NCBI GenBank assembly: GCA_030765455.1
Contig: JAVCCM010000184.1
Coordinates: forward strand, 1-38,784
Reading direction: 5' to 3'
DNA: 38,784 bases
Source of the DNA: Candidatus Electryonea clarkiae
GTDB taxonomy: Bacteria > Electryoneota > Electryoneia > Electryoneales > Electryoneaceae
Shown: positions 1 through 7,248 of the stretch, piece by piece
Position numbering within the stretch: the first letter of the stretch is position 1
Layout: every line of letters begins with the position of its first letter
Made by a program: the position numbers and the translations under genes
Notes under the pieces: model-generated
The model's input: the letters and a program-made list of their open reading frames with translations, nothing else
Told to the model about the DNA's origin: nothing
The model's database searches: none

Positions 1-490
1 CACAAAAGTATTATTATTAAGAAAATAAATAAAATTCTAAATATAAATATAAATTAGGGGGGGGGGGGGGAGCAATATCTTCTTGCAAGAAATCACAAAT
101 ATTTTTTAGAAATGCTCCGAGAGACTAAGACATGAATATCAAGTTTTCATACAGAGCTTTGGAATGATATATTCTTTTGTTTATAGCCATATTATATGTA
201 GCATTTATCAGAAATATAAATCTTCAGATAGTAACGATCTGCAATGATGATTAGTACATCAAGAGATCTTAATAAGAATTGTTGAGAGCTTTGGTAGCAA
301 CAGTAAGGGGAAACACCTATTCCCTTTGTTTAGAATAGCTAAGTGCTTATGCGCGGTTAGTCGGTTGACTGACTGCTTGGGATGCCTTGTGTGCGAGTAG
401 GTCGTCACCGAGGGGTTAATAAAGATATAATCCGATGCTTTACATTAGTCTTTATTAAGGATAGACTCTTAGCTTTAGCAAAATCTACTA
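1..490. other. Left-edge region without a convincing gene
   Basis: I see no credible coding region here. The short rightward open frame at 382-588 has no ribosome-binding site and overlaps the S4-protein gene on the opposite strand. The left end is AT-rich and contains a run of 14 G at 57-70, which may be genuine but is also typical of assembly or sequencing artefacts close to a contig end. A weak hairpin (AAGGG at 305-309 with CCCTT at 322-326) is visible. No tRNA-like cloverleaf was recognised. Confidence 0.5.
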
Positions 491-874
491 TCAGGATCTT
501 CCTCGAATTTTTTCGATATTCCGGCGTTCTTTTTTTGTCGGGCGCGCTCCTTCCCGTTTTGGTCCGCGTACCCTCGATGCCAGGTTGATTATCTCTCTTT
601 GTTCTGTGACTTCATCAGGGGTTTCATCCTGCCAGGTGGTCGAGGCATCAGCACGAGACATGTTTTTCCCGGGCATTTGGATAATGCGGATATCCCTGTA
701 TAAGCCTTTTTCACGAATTCTCAGCAGGTCGCCTTCTTGTACTTCAGTTGAAGGAGCCCCCCTTTTTCCCCTTATCAGGATTCTTCCTTCACGAGCGGCT
801 TTTGATGCCTGGGAGCGGCTTTTATACAAGCGGGCTCTGAAAAGGTACAGGTCTAATCGGATTTTTTCTTTCAT
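491..874 (-). CDS. S4-domain RNA-binding protein (Hsp15/HslR-like)
   Basis: A 127-residue basic protein. Residues about 5-65 form an S4 RNA-binding domain: the start (RLDLYLFRARLYKSRSQA) followed by EGRILIRGK and EGDLLRI is the usual helix-turn-strand pattern of Hsp15/YlxQ-type S4 proteins, which bind structured RNA, Hsp15 on stalled 50S subunits. The tail from residue 75 is highly charged, ends in Arg/Lys-rich sequence (RPTKKERRNIEKIRG), and probably adds RNA contacts. It lies alone, divergent from the large secreted protein gene. No strong Shine-Dalgarno sequence precedes the ATG. The family assignment is good; the exact role (Hsp15 versus another small S4 protein) is not decided by the sequence. 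Confidence 0.85.
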   Translation of the reverse strand: MKEKIRLDLYLFRARLYKSRSQASKAAREGRILIRGKRGAPSTEVQEGDLLRIREKGLYRDIRIIQMPGKNMSRADASTTWQDETPDEVTEQREIINLASRVRGPKREGARPTKKERRNIEKIRGRS

Positions 875-1089
875 AATTATTGTATGATCTTCTGCAATAA
901 TGTAATGTCGTTACGTGAGCCAAAATATAATTCAAAATTTCTACATATGATAATAGAAAGACCTTCTATTTAATAATCTATTATAATACATCCTGTCCAT
1001 CCTATATATCCATGTAATCTGTTCATGAAATCAATCCGTATAAGAATGCCGGTTTCTATTAAACACTCGAGAATGGAATTCTCAAATGC

Positions 1090-1118
1090 TTGACATACAG
1101 GCTGCATTGCCCTAAAAT
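1090..1118 (+). promoter_or_regulatory. Sigma-70-type promoter for the 1150 gene
   Basis: A perfect -35 TTGACA (1090-1095) is followed after exactly 17 bases by TAAAAT (1113-1118; five of six matches to TATAAT), about 30 bases upstream of the start codon. The 275-base gap 875-1149 otherwise shows nothing recognisable apart from AT-rich sequence. Confidence 0.7.
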
Positions 1119-1149
1119 ATAGGTATCAATTTGCTATTCTACTGGAGAG

Positions 1150-4100
1150 ATGATGAATACAGGGCTAAAGCGGTTTTTACCAGTTCGGATTAACATTTTT
1201 ATAGTTTTTCTCCTATTCCTGTTTTGTTTTTCTTCATGGTCTCTAAGAGCCGAAGTAATTGAGGAGACAGGATCACTCCGTGGATTTCTTGCCGGAAGCT
1301 GCCCCGATGCTGAATATGATAATTGGTTATCTCACACTGTTGAAGGAATTGCCGATCCTGGTTATAATGATTACGGTCCCACTGGATTGGATCGCCAGCT
1401 TGATGGATTCGGAACTTACAGGATTATCCCGGATAATCCGGTAGGCGATGGAATTTTAAACCATTGGCGAAGGATTTTCCAGTTATTGATCAGTGGAAAT
1501 CTGGATCAAGTCGATTTATTGTTAGCTGATTCTTCGGATACTTGGTTTTACGATATCGTACTCTTCCATGACACTGAATTTCAGCAGGATTATTACGTTA
1601 TTCGTGAACAACTGGATGAAGATTTTGTAGATAATGCTGGTACGCCGAATGATCCGGATGATGATGTTACCGGTAGTTTCCGTAATGGATGGGGGATATA
1701 TATCATCAGTCCCGAATCTCCACGACCATACCTGATGATGCAGATGGTTCATCCTAATGACGATTTTGTCGGCGTTCAAATTGTCGTTGAGTTGTTCTTC
1801 CGTGCGAATTGTGGAGCCATGTCAATCAACGGTTCAGGGAGGGAGGTAGTCTGGACTGAAGAGGGTGATTATTCGAATTCCAAGGCGCTCTCTGATCCTT
1901 CCCGTAATGGGCGCGCTCCTTTACAGGTATTCCAGGAGGTTTTTGCAGCAGCGATGGATACGACTTATCCTCCCGGCACAATGATAGTCCAGGGGCACAG
2001 CTATGATCGCAGCCATACCTCACCCAAATCAATCGTATTGTCTGCCGGTCAGAATGAACTGTTTATCCATAAACCTTTCAGAGATCGCCTCTACGAACAT
2101 CATGATATAATTGACCTGACGCCTGAAATCCCGGTCAGCGCAAATTCATTCGGTTGGCATCCTGAGGTAGCGATTGACGATTACTACTGGCTGAATTATG
2201 CATCAGCATTTCCATATTATTATCATACTGAAGACGGAGATTCCATAAGGATTCCGCGCGCTTCTTATCTTCGTTGCGATCCAAGTAACGCACAGGAAGT
2301 AGGACTTCACGCAAATAATGACCAATTTATTGATGGCGCCACATACGAGAATTTTATCCATTTCGAGGTTTCTGAATTCCCCGAGATTCTTGATGACGCT
2401 GGAGTTGATTGGATGAGTCTTTATGGCGACGAAAGACCTCCGACTTATGAGACCTTCGAGCCATTTGTCACCTACTATGATCCATTTATTGATGCTTTCA
2501 ATGAATGGTTTGACATCCTCGAATCGGGACAGGATACTACAGCACCACCAAGAGTAACAGGGTTGGATTTGCAGCCAGAAGAACATGAGTTCCGGATAAA
2601 TTGGAATGATGTGGCGGATGCGAATTTTGTTTCTTATGAGGTACTGGCAGACACGGGAGAATTGACAGAGAACAGCCCGGTAATTTGGGATTTCCATAAT
2701 GACCCGGAATTGAAAGCAATGACTTTTGACGATAATACCACGGTTACAACACTACCTGACGGTTATAGATGGAATGTTGCGGTGAGGGGTGTTGATTTTG
2801 ATAATAATCGCGGTCAGCTATCAGATGTTGGACAAGTTACAATTGAGGATGTTGACGGGGTCAGGCTGACGCCAAGGCAATTCGATGAGTTTCCTCTTGA
2901 AGCCATGCCGGCATGGACAATTAGTACAGTAAATGATCCTGACGATCTTGATTCGGCTTTCGTCGAATGGTTTACCTTGGAGGGGGATAGCGGATATACT
3001 CTTCTTAAACCTATTTTAGACAATAATATCTGGGGTGCGACATTCGACATTGAGGAAGATGAAGTTGCGGCAGGGGATACAATTTTCTACCGCTTGAATA
3101 CGATAGATTTCAGTGAAACCGGTAATCCAAGGAGTTTTCCCGATATTGACACATGGTATAATTTTGTGTTAACAGACGAACCTGGCTACCCGATAGATTT
3201 TGACTTTGAAGAAAATGACGGCAGCCTGAGCAATAACGGAGATTGGGAATGGGGCGCTCCGGATAGCGGTCCCGATTCAGCATATAGCGGTGACCGTCTC
3301 TGGGGAACAAATCTCAGAGGTGATTACTCAAACAATCAGGTTTCATGGCTCAAAATTGAGGACCTTGATCTTGGCGGATATGGTCCGATGGTTCTGACCT
3401 GGACGCAGTGGTATGAATTTGAGGAGAATACTAACGAAGCCGGTATGGCTTTTGACGGCGGTTTGGTACGAGTTTACAGAAATAATGCTTCATACGATGT
3501 AGTACCAACAGGGGGTTACACTCACCGCATTGACTCAGGTTCAAATGACGAAGATGAATCTGATGTATTCAGTGGAAATTCCGGCGGCTGGGCAACAAAA
3601 GCTGTTGGTCTTACACAATGGGCAGGCAGGGATATCGACTGGGTAGGTCTTGGAGCGGCGAGCAATTCTACGACCACGCAGGATGGTTGGTATATTGACG
3701 ACCTCGCTGTTGTTCCGGTGGTGAATACTATGCCTCCACAGTGGTTCACGCTGGTTGGTCCAGAGGATGATACAGATGTTGATCCTTATGAAGGAATCCA
3801 ATTTGAATGGAATCCCGCGATTGATCCCGATCCCAATGCAATACCCGTATATGAACTGATCCTGGCGCTGAATGAAGATACTATCTCGGTTTACGCCGGA
3901 GACAACGAATCTATAAATGTTCAGCTTGATACAGTTGGATTGAGCACAAATTTCCCCGCATATATTTACTGGTGGGTGGAGGCAAACAGCCAGGGAGACC
4001 GTGTTACCAGCATCAACACCTGGCGAGTCGCGGTACCTCCTTTTAATGAAGTTCCTGAAGAGACAAGACTGCCGGAAAATTTCTCATTGGAAGCGGCATA

Positions 4101-4338
4101 TCCCAACCCATTTAATCCATCACTTCATCTCAAGATAGCAGTCCCGGTAAAATCAATGATAAATCTTAAGGTTTTTAATGTATTAGGCAGGCAGGTTGAC
4201 GTAATCACCAAAAGGATAATTCAACCTGGAAATCATGAAATAACCTGGAACGCAGATAATTTCGCCAGCGGTGTGTACCTGGTCAGGATGGAAGCAGGAT
4301 CGTTTACGACCGCGCGGAAGGTTGTGCTGGTGAAGTAG
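1150..4338 (+). CDS. Large secreted multidomain protein with type IX secretion sorting domain
   Basis: A 1062-residue exported protein. Residues 1-35 are a signal peptide (basic start, hydrophobic core FIVFLLFLFCFSSW). Residues about 40-445 form a domain I do not recognise; it carries spaced His/Asp motifs (VLFHDTEFQ near 138, MVHPNDDFVG near 200, GHSYDRSH near 283) that could be metal ligands. About 461-565 is a fibronectin type III domain (APPRVTGLDL...VAVRGVDFDNN). About 675-855 resembles the jelly-roll domain of immune-inhibitor-A-like proteins, ending in DGWYIDDLAVV. Another Ig/FN3-like segment follows, and about 975-1062 is the type IX sorting domain with YPNPFNPS, VLGRQV, GVYLVRM and terminal VLVK. 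The sorting domain predicts translocation by the T9SS and attachment at or release from the cell surface. The GGAG at 1144-1147 is better spaced for the second ATG at 1153 than for 1150. The N-terminal domain decides its function and stays unknown. Confidence 0.85.
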   Translation: MMNTGLKRFLPVRINIFIVFLLFLFCFSSWSLRAEVIEETGSLRGFLAGSCPDAEYDNWLSHTVEGIADPGYNDYGPTGLDRQLDGFGTYRIIPDNPVGDGILNHWRRIFQLLISGNLDQVDLLLADSSDTWFYDIVLFHDTEFQQDYYVIREQLDEDFVDNAGTPNDPDDDVTGSFRNGWGIYIISPESPRPYLMMQMVHPNDDFVGVQIVVELFFRANCGAMSINGSGREVVWTEEGDYSNSKALSDPSRNGRAPLQVFQEVFAAAMDTTYPPGTMIVQGHSYDRSHTSPKSIVLSAGQNELFIHKPFRDRLYEHHDIIDLTPEIPVSANSFGWHPEVAIDDYYWLNYASAFPYYYHTEDGDSIRIPRASYLRCDPSNAQEVGLHANNDQFIDGATYENFIHFEVSEFPEILDDAGVDWMSLYGDERPPTYETFEPFVTYYDPFIDAFNEWFDILESGQDTTAPPRVTGLDLQPEEHEFRINWNDVADANFVSYEVLADTGELTENSPVIWDFHNDPELKAMTFDDNTTVTTLPDGYRWNVAVRGVDFDNNRGQLSDVGQVTIEDVDGVRLTPRQFDEFPLEAMPAWTISTVNDPDDLDSAFVEWFTLEGDSGYTLLKPILDNNIWGATFDIEEDEVAAGDTIFYRLNTIDFSETGNPRSFPDIDTWYNFVLTDEPGYPIDFDFEENDGSLSNNGDWEWGAPDSGPDSAYSGDRLWGTNLRGDYSNNQVSWLKIEDLDLGGYGPMVLTWTQWYEFEENTNEAGMAFDGGLVRVYRNNASYDVVPTGGYTHRIDSGSNDEDESDVFSGNSGGWATKAVGLTQWAGRDIDWVGLGAASNSTTTQDGWYIDDLAVVPVVNTMPPQWFTLVGPEDDTDVDPYEGIQFEWNPAIDPDPNAIPVYELILALNEDTISVYAGDNESINVQLDTVGLSTNFPAYIYWWVEANSQGDRVTSINTWRVAVPPFNEVPEETRLPENFSLEAAYPNPFNPSLHLKIAVPVKSMINLKVFNVLGRQVDVITKRIIQPGNHEITWNADNFASGVYLVRMEAGSFTTARKVVLVK

Positions 4339-4358
4339 TGGTATTGAAAGAAACTTAG

Positions 4359-4408
4359 CCCGGATTTTTGAGCCGTAGCGTAGCGAAGCGCGACGTAGTC
4401 AATCCGGG
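4359..4408. repeat. REP-like inverted repeat
   Basis: CCCGGATT (4359-4366) and AATCCGGG (4401-4408) are perfect 8-base arms around a GC-rich interior with GTAGCGTAGCG-type short repeats. It sits directly downstream of the secreted-protein stop and may act as a transcription or mRNA-end structure. The arm sequence (GGATTTTTGA) resembles that of the next hairpin at 4472-4491, suggesting one dispersed repeat family. Confidence 0.6.
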
Positions 4409-4471
4409 AGAATGAAATTTGAAAACATAATTTCCCATATTTCAAGCACATATCGCAATAACTAATGTCTC

Positions 4472-4491
4472 CCTGGATTCAAAAATCCAGG
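4472..4491. promoter_or_regulatory. Hairpin/palindrome upstream of hicB
   Basis: Perfect 8-base arms CCTGGATT (4472-4479) and AATCCAGG (4484-4491) with a CAAA loop, ending 22 bases before the hicB start. It could be an operator or a repeat remnant related to 4359-4408. The sequence alone does not decide which. Confidence 0.45.
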
Positions 4492-4513
4492 CCACTGTTG
4501 AGAGGATAATAAT

Positions 4514-4726
4514 ATGAAGCAGGAATATACAGCAGTTGTCAAGGAAGACGGTGAATGGTGGATCGGCTGGATAAAGGAAGTTCCCGGAGTCAATTGCCAG
4601 GAACGAACATATAATGAGTTGATCGAAACTTTGAAAATTACATTGATAGAAGCTTTGGAATTCAACACCCAAGATGCTTTAGCATCAGTAGGTGTTGAAT
4701 ACAATGAAATAAAGATCGCTGTATGA
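4514..4726 (+). CDS. hicB: HicB-family antitoxin
   Basis: A 70-residue protein with the partial RNase H-like fold of HicB antitoxins: YTAVVKEDGEWWIGWIKEVPGV (strands 1-3), CQERTYNELIETLKITLIEAL (helix), then a short C-terminal strand. It is of the short type and has no C-terminal ribbon-helix-helix or HTH domain. HicB binds and inhibits the HicA toxin. A good AGAGG (4501-4505) lies 8 bases before the ATG, and the stop overlaps the hicA start as ATGA. The order antitoxin then toxin occurs widely in this family. Autoregulation would have to come from the complex or from the hairpin at 4472-4491. Confidence 0.85.
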   Translation: MKQEYTAVVKEDGEWWIGWIKEVPGVNCQERTYNELIETLKITLIEALEFNTQDALASVGVEYNEIKIAV

Positions 4727-4920
4727 AAAGGAAAAAGCTGTTGCAGTATTTGCATTCTCAAAACTGCGAACAACTGCGTGAAGGAAAACGTCATTCCTGG
4801 TGGTACAATCCAATATTGAATAAGCGCACCGCAATTCCCCGACACACTGAGATAAATGAAATCCTGGCAAAGAAAATCTGTAAAGACCTTGGAGTATTAC
4901 CAGAACAAAAAGGCAAGTGA
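4723..4920 (+). CDS. hicA: HicA-family mRNA interferase toxin
   Basis: A 65-residue basic protein with the double-stranded RNA-binding-like fold of HicA: helix KRKKLLQYLHSQNCEQLRE, then GKRHSWWYNP carrying the likely catalytic histidine (H24), strand KRTAIPRHTEI and helix ILAKKICKDLGV. HicA toxins cleave mRNA when the antitoxin is degraded. Its start overlaps the hicB stop (ATGA at 4723-4726), so the pair is translationally coupled. All expected core positions are present, so it appears intact. Confidence 0.87.
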   Translation: MKRKKLLQYLHSQNCEQLREGKRHSWWYNPILNKRTAIPRHTEINEILAKKICKDLGVLPEQKGK

Positions 4921-4939
4921 GATTGACAGAATATAAGAA

Positions 4940-5206
4940 ATGAACACTTTAACCGTTAAACCTTTAGCGACAAAAATACATTTTGACGACAACACGATGT
5001 GGCTGGAGCTTACAGATGGAAGACAGCTTGGAGTCCCTCTGGCATATTTTCCTCGTTTATTGAATGCCTCCCCTGAACAGCTTGAAAAACATACCATAAG
5101 TGGAGGTGGTTCCGGTCTGCATTGGGATGAGCTTGATGAAGATATATCAGTTGCGAGTTTGTTGCTGGGCAAAGGGGATATTCACGCTAGCAGAACAAGC
5201 TCTTAG
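4940..5206 (+). CDS. DUF2442 family protein
   Basis: An 88-residue protein matching DUF2442: FDDNTMWLELTDGRQLGVPLAYFPRLLNASPEQ, then GLHWDELDEDISVASLLLG, the hallmark pattern of the family (DGR, vPL.wfPRL, ihW.eLDEDis...LL.G). DUF2442 proteins are often paired with a DUF4160 protein in putative toxin-antitoxin modules; no DUF4160 partner is visible here. It starts 19 bases after hicA and is probably in the same transcript. The Shine-Dalgarno sequence is weak. Molecular function is not established. Confidence 0.8.
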   Translation: MNTLTVKPLATKIHFDDNTMWLELTDGRQLGVPLAYFPRLLNASPEQLEKHTISGGGSGLHWDELDEDISVASLLLGKGDIHASRTSS

Positions 5207-5247
5207 GAAGTATTATTGTCAGTAGGCACCTTTTAAAGGTTTCGCAT

Positions 5248-5457
5248 GTGAAAATTAAATATTTTAAAAATACAGATACTACTATATTTGAGTTTTCAGA
5301 TAGAGATATATTCGAAACTAAAGATATTAATGAAAATATCAATATTGATCTTGACAATGACGGCAACCTGATCAGCATGACAGTAGAACATGCAAGAGAG
5401 CAGGTGACAATAAAAGAATTTTCATATCAAGAAATCGAGAAGAGCGAAGCAGCTTAA
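5248..5457 (+). CDS. DUF2283 family protein
   Basis: A 69-residue protein with the DUF2283 pattern: MKIKYFKNTDTTIFEFSD, then INIDLDNDGNLISMTVEHA, equivalent to the family's 'ldyDe.G.lvgIeil.A' core. The start is GTG at 5248: the ATG two bases earlier runs straight into a stop, and AAAGG (5235-5239) is well placed for the GTG. DUF2283 genes commonly accompany small toxin genes (for example DUF4258), which fits this toxin-antitoxin-like neighbourhood. Function unknown. Confidence 0.75.
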   Translation: MKIKYFKNTDTTIFEFSDRDIFETKDINENINIDLDNDGNLISMTVEHAREQVTIKEFSYQEIEKSEAA

Positions 5458-5488
5458 CGCTATTTGAAGGGGATTGTAATAAAAAAGA

Positions 5489-6943
5489 ATGACATCAAAT
5501 TTTACATCTACCTTAATTGGCAATATTTATTCAAAGATAATAAAGAAATCAATTTGTAGCTGCTTGATCCTGTACTTCATTCTATCACTGCAAGTTACAT
5601 CCGCTTTTTCCCAGGTTCCACGCCGGAATCCTGCGCCATACGAAAACAATAATACTGCATGGGTTTATCCTCCCTGGAAGCACTCCTGGATTGTGGTTGC
5701 CGGGCAAAGTCATCTGAGTTTACTAACACTCGGGAAAGCAAAATTTATCAATCCCCAGGGACTTGATGCTGTCAAGCTGATTGCTAATGATGATCCCAAG
5801 CGTGAAGCTGACGATGACGAGTTGACTGTTTACGGGGTTAATAATGGCGAAAATTCCATTATTTACAACAAATCAATGACATCCATCGGGCTTTATGGAT
5901 ATGATGAAACCGGCATTGAAGCGCTGAATGACCCATGGGATTTAGCGGCAACTCCTGGTGGATTGGTGTTTATCAGCGATTCGGGGAATCGCAGGATTGT
6001 GAAGCTTCGAAATATTAAGGGGAAATTAAAGTATTCAGGCTCTTTTGGTCAAAATGAAAATAAATTGGTATTACCTCGTGGCATTGATGTCACTGACAAA
6101 GGCTGGGTAATCATAGCGGATGCAGGAAACGGCAGTGTTGCTCGGTATGATACATTAGGTAATTTTATTGATGCGGTTGATGGATTTGACAGACCGGTGG
6201 GATTGGCAGCCGTTGACAGATCAGAAAAGAATTCACTTCCTCGTGATGAATATTTCATTGTTGTCGATTCAGGTGGAACCAGGATCAATAAGATGAAATT
6301 CGACGGATCAGTTATTAACCGCATTGACGTATCAGAAGCAACCGGTATCTCGAATGTTTACATTGGTCATGTAGATATTGAACATTATCATTGTATTATA
6401 GCAACCGACAGCATTAATCACTGCATACACAAATTTGATCCAAAGCTGAATTATCTAGGCAGATGGGGCAGGGAGGGCGATGGACGAGCTTCTTTTCGGT
6501 CTCCGACCGGAATTGCAATCTGGCGGCATTTCGGACAGACATTTATCTCGGATTCTCATGGTGCTCAATATCTATGGCTTGGGACCGACATTGTTGAAGA
6601 ACCTGTTCTTGAAACATTCAAAGATGGGTCAGGATTGATACTTGAAATAAATCTTACTTCTGATTCTAAGATTGAAATGCTAATCAAAGATGAGAACAAG
6701 AAGGTACTTAAAAATTGCAAAAGGATTTGTAAATCAGGTTCAAACAAAATTCGATGGAATTGGCATAAATTCAGACGAATAGATGAAAAGTTCAATCTTT
6801 TGAATCGAAGTAAAAGTAGAGATAGCAATCTCCCGCCAGGGAAATATTCCCTTGTATTGAAAATCAGGGCGAGGTATTCGTCCACAGAAAAATTCGAAAA
6901 AGTTTTGGAAACAGAATTTGAAGTAATATCAGGTGATAAATAA
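5489..6943 (+). CDS. Secreted NHL-repeat beta-propeller protein with FlgD-like C-terminal domain
   Basis: A 484-residue exported protein. Residues 1-42 hold a signal peptide (SICSCLILYFILSLQVTSAFSQ); the preceding N-terminal stretch is long, so translation may begin further in. Residues about 130-365 contain repeated NHL blades: DPWDLAATPGGLVFISDSGNRRIVKL, LPRGIDVTDKGWVIIADAGNGSVARYD and SPTGIAIWRHFGQTFISDSHG. Residues about 375-484 form an Ig-like domain of the FlgD type (DSKIEMLIKDENKKVL...SGSNKIRWNW...LPPGKYSLVLKI). Such proteins sit at the cell surface or periplasm and usually bind ligands or partners. It has no type IX sorting domain. A GGGG at 5468-5471 is rather far from this ATG. Confidence 0.75.
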   Translation: MTSNFTSTLIGNIYSKIIKKSICSCLILYFILSLQVTSAFSQVPRRNPAPYENNNTAWVYPPWKHSWIVVAGQSHLSLLTLGKAKFINPQGLDAVKLIANDDPKREADDDELTVYGVNNGENSIIYNKSMTSIGLYGYDETGIEALNDPWDLAATPGGLVFISDSGNRRIVKLRNIKGKLKYSGSFGQNENKLVLPRGIDVTDKGWVIIADAGNGSVARYDTLGNFIDAVDGFDRPVGLAAVDRSEKNSLPRDEYFIVVDSGGTRINKMKFDGSVINRIDVSEATGISNVYIGHVDIEHYHCIIATDSINHCIHKFDPKLNYLGRWGREGDGRASFRSPTGIAIWRHFGQTFISDSHGAQYLWLGTDIVEEPVLETFKDGSGLILEINLTSDSKIEMLIKDENKKVLKNCKRICKSGSNKIRWNWHKFRRIDEKFNLLNRSKSRDSNLPPGKYSLVLKIRARYSSTEKFEKVLETEFEVISGDK

Positions 6944-6973
6944 ATTATCGTCTGTTGAGAACAGGACTTTTTT

Positions 6974-6999
6974 CTTTGCCCCTTTGCGTCTTTGCGTGA
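6974..6999 (-). repeat. Dispersed CGCAAAG-type repeat, copy 1
   Basis: On the minus strand the sequence runs TCACGCAAAGACGCAAAG and then GGGCAAAG. A close copy in the opposite orientation lies at 34834-34859 (26 bases, a few mismatches). Similar CACGCAAAG-type repeats are widespread in environmental bacterial genomes, and their mobility mechanism is unclear. Confidence 0.7.
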
Positions 7000-7184
7000 G
7001 AAAATAGAAAAGTAATATTCTTCTATATCCAATTGTTGTTGTATTCTTGGAGCTGACGCTAAAAATCCCCTGTTAAGCCAACCTGTCGAGATGTGCTCAC
7101 ATTTGCAAAATAAATTCTAACTTATTGAAATTATCGAATAAAAGAACCGTATCTTGGCTTCCTTCAATTTGAGATTGGTATCTC

Positions 7185-7213
7185 TTGAATTCCGGGGTGA
7201 ATCCGATTATAAT
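7185..7213 (+). promoter_or_regulatory. Sigma-70-type promoter of typA
   Basis: -35 TTGAAT (7185-7190), 17-base spacer, perfect -10 TATAAT (7208-7213), 36 bases before the typA start codon. Confidence 0.7.
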
Positions 7214-7248
7214 AAGAACAAAGAATCTCTTGAAAGTGGATAAATATC

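Larger units (their letters stand above)
6944..7248. other. Intergenic region with dispersed repeat and typA promoter
   Basis: No gene. It holds one copy of the CAAAG/CTTTG-type dispersed repeat (6974-6999) and the typA promoter (7185-7213); the rest is unremarkable AT-rich sequence. Confidence 0.6.

Noticed and set aside
300..420. Possible tRNA or small RNA near the left end
   Set aside because: Only short stems are visible, without a cloverleaf or a promoter plus terminator pair.
382..588. Rightward open frame of 68 codons
   Set aside because: No ribosome-binding site or family pattern, and it runs antisense into the S4-protein gene.
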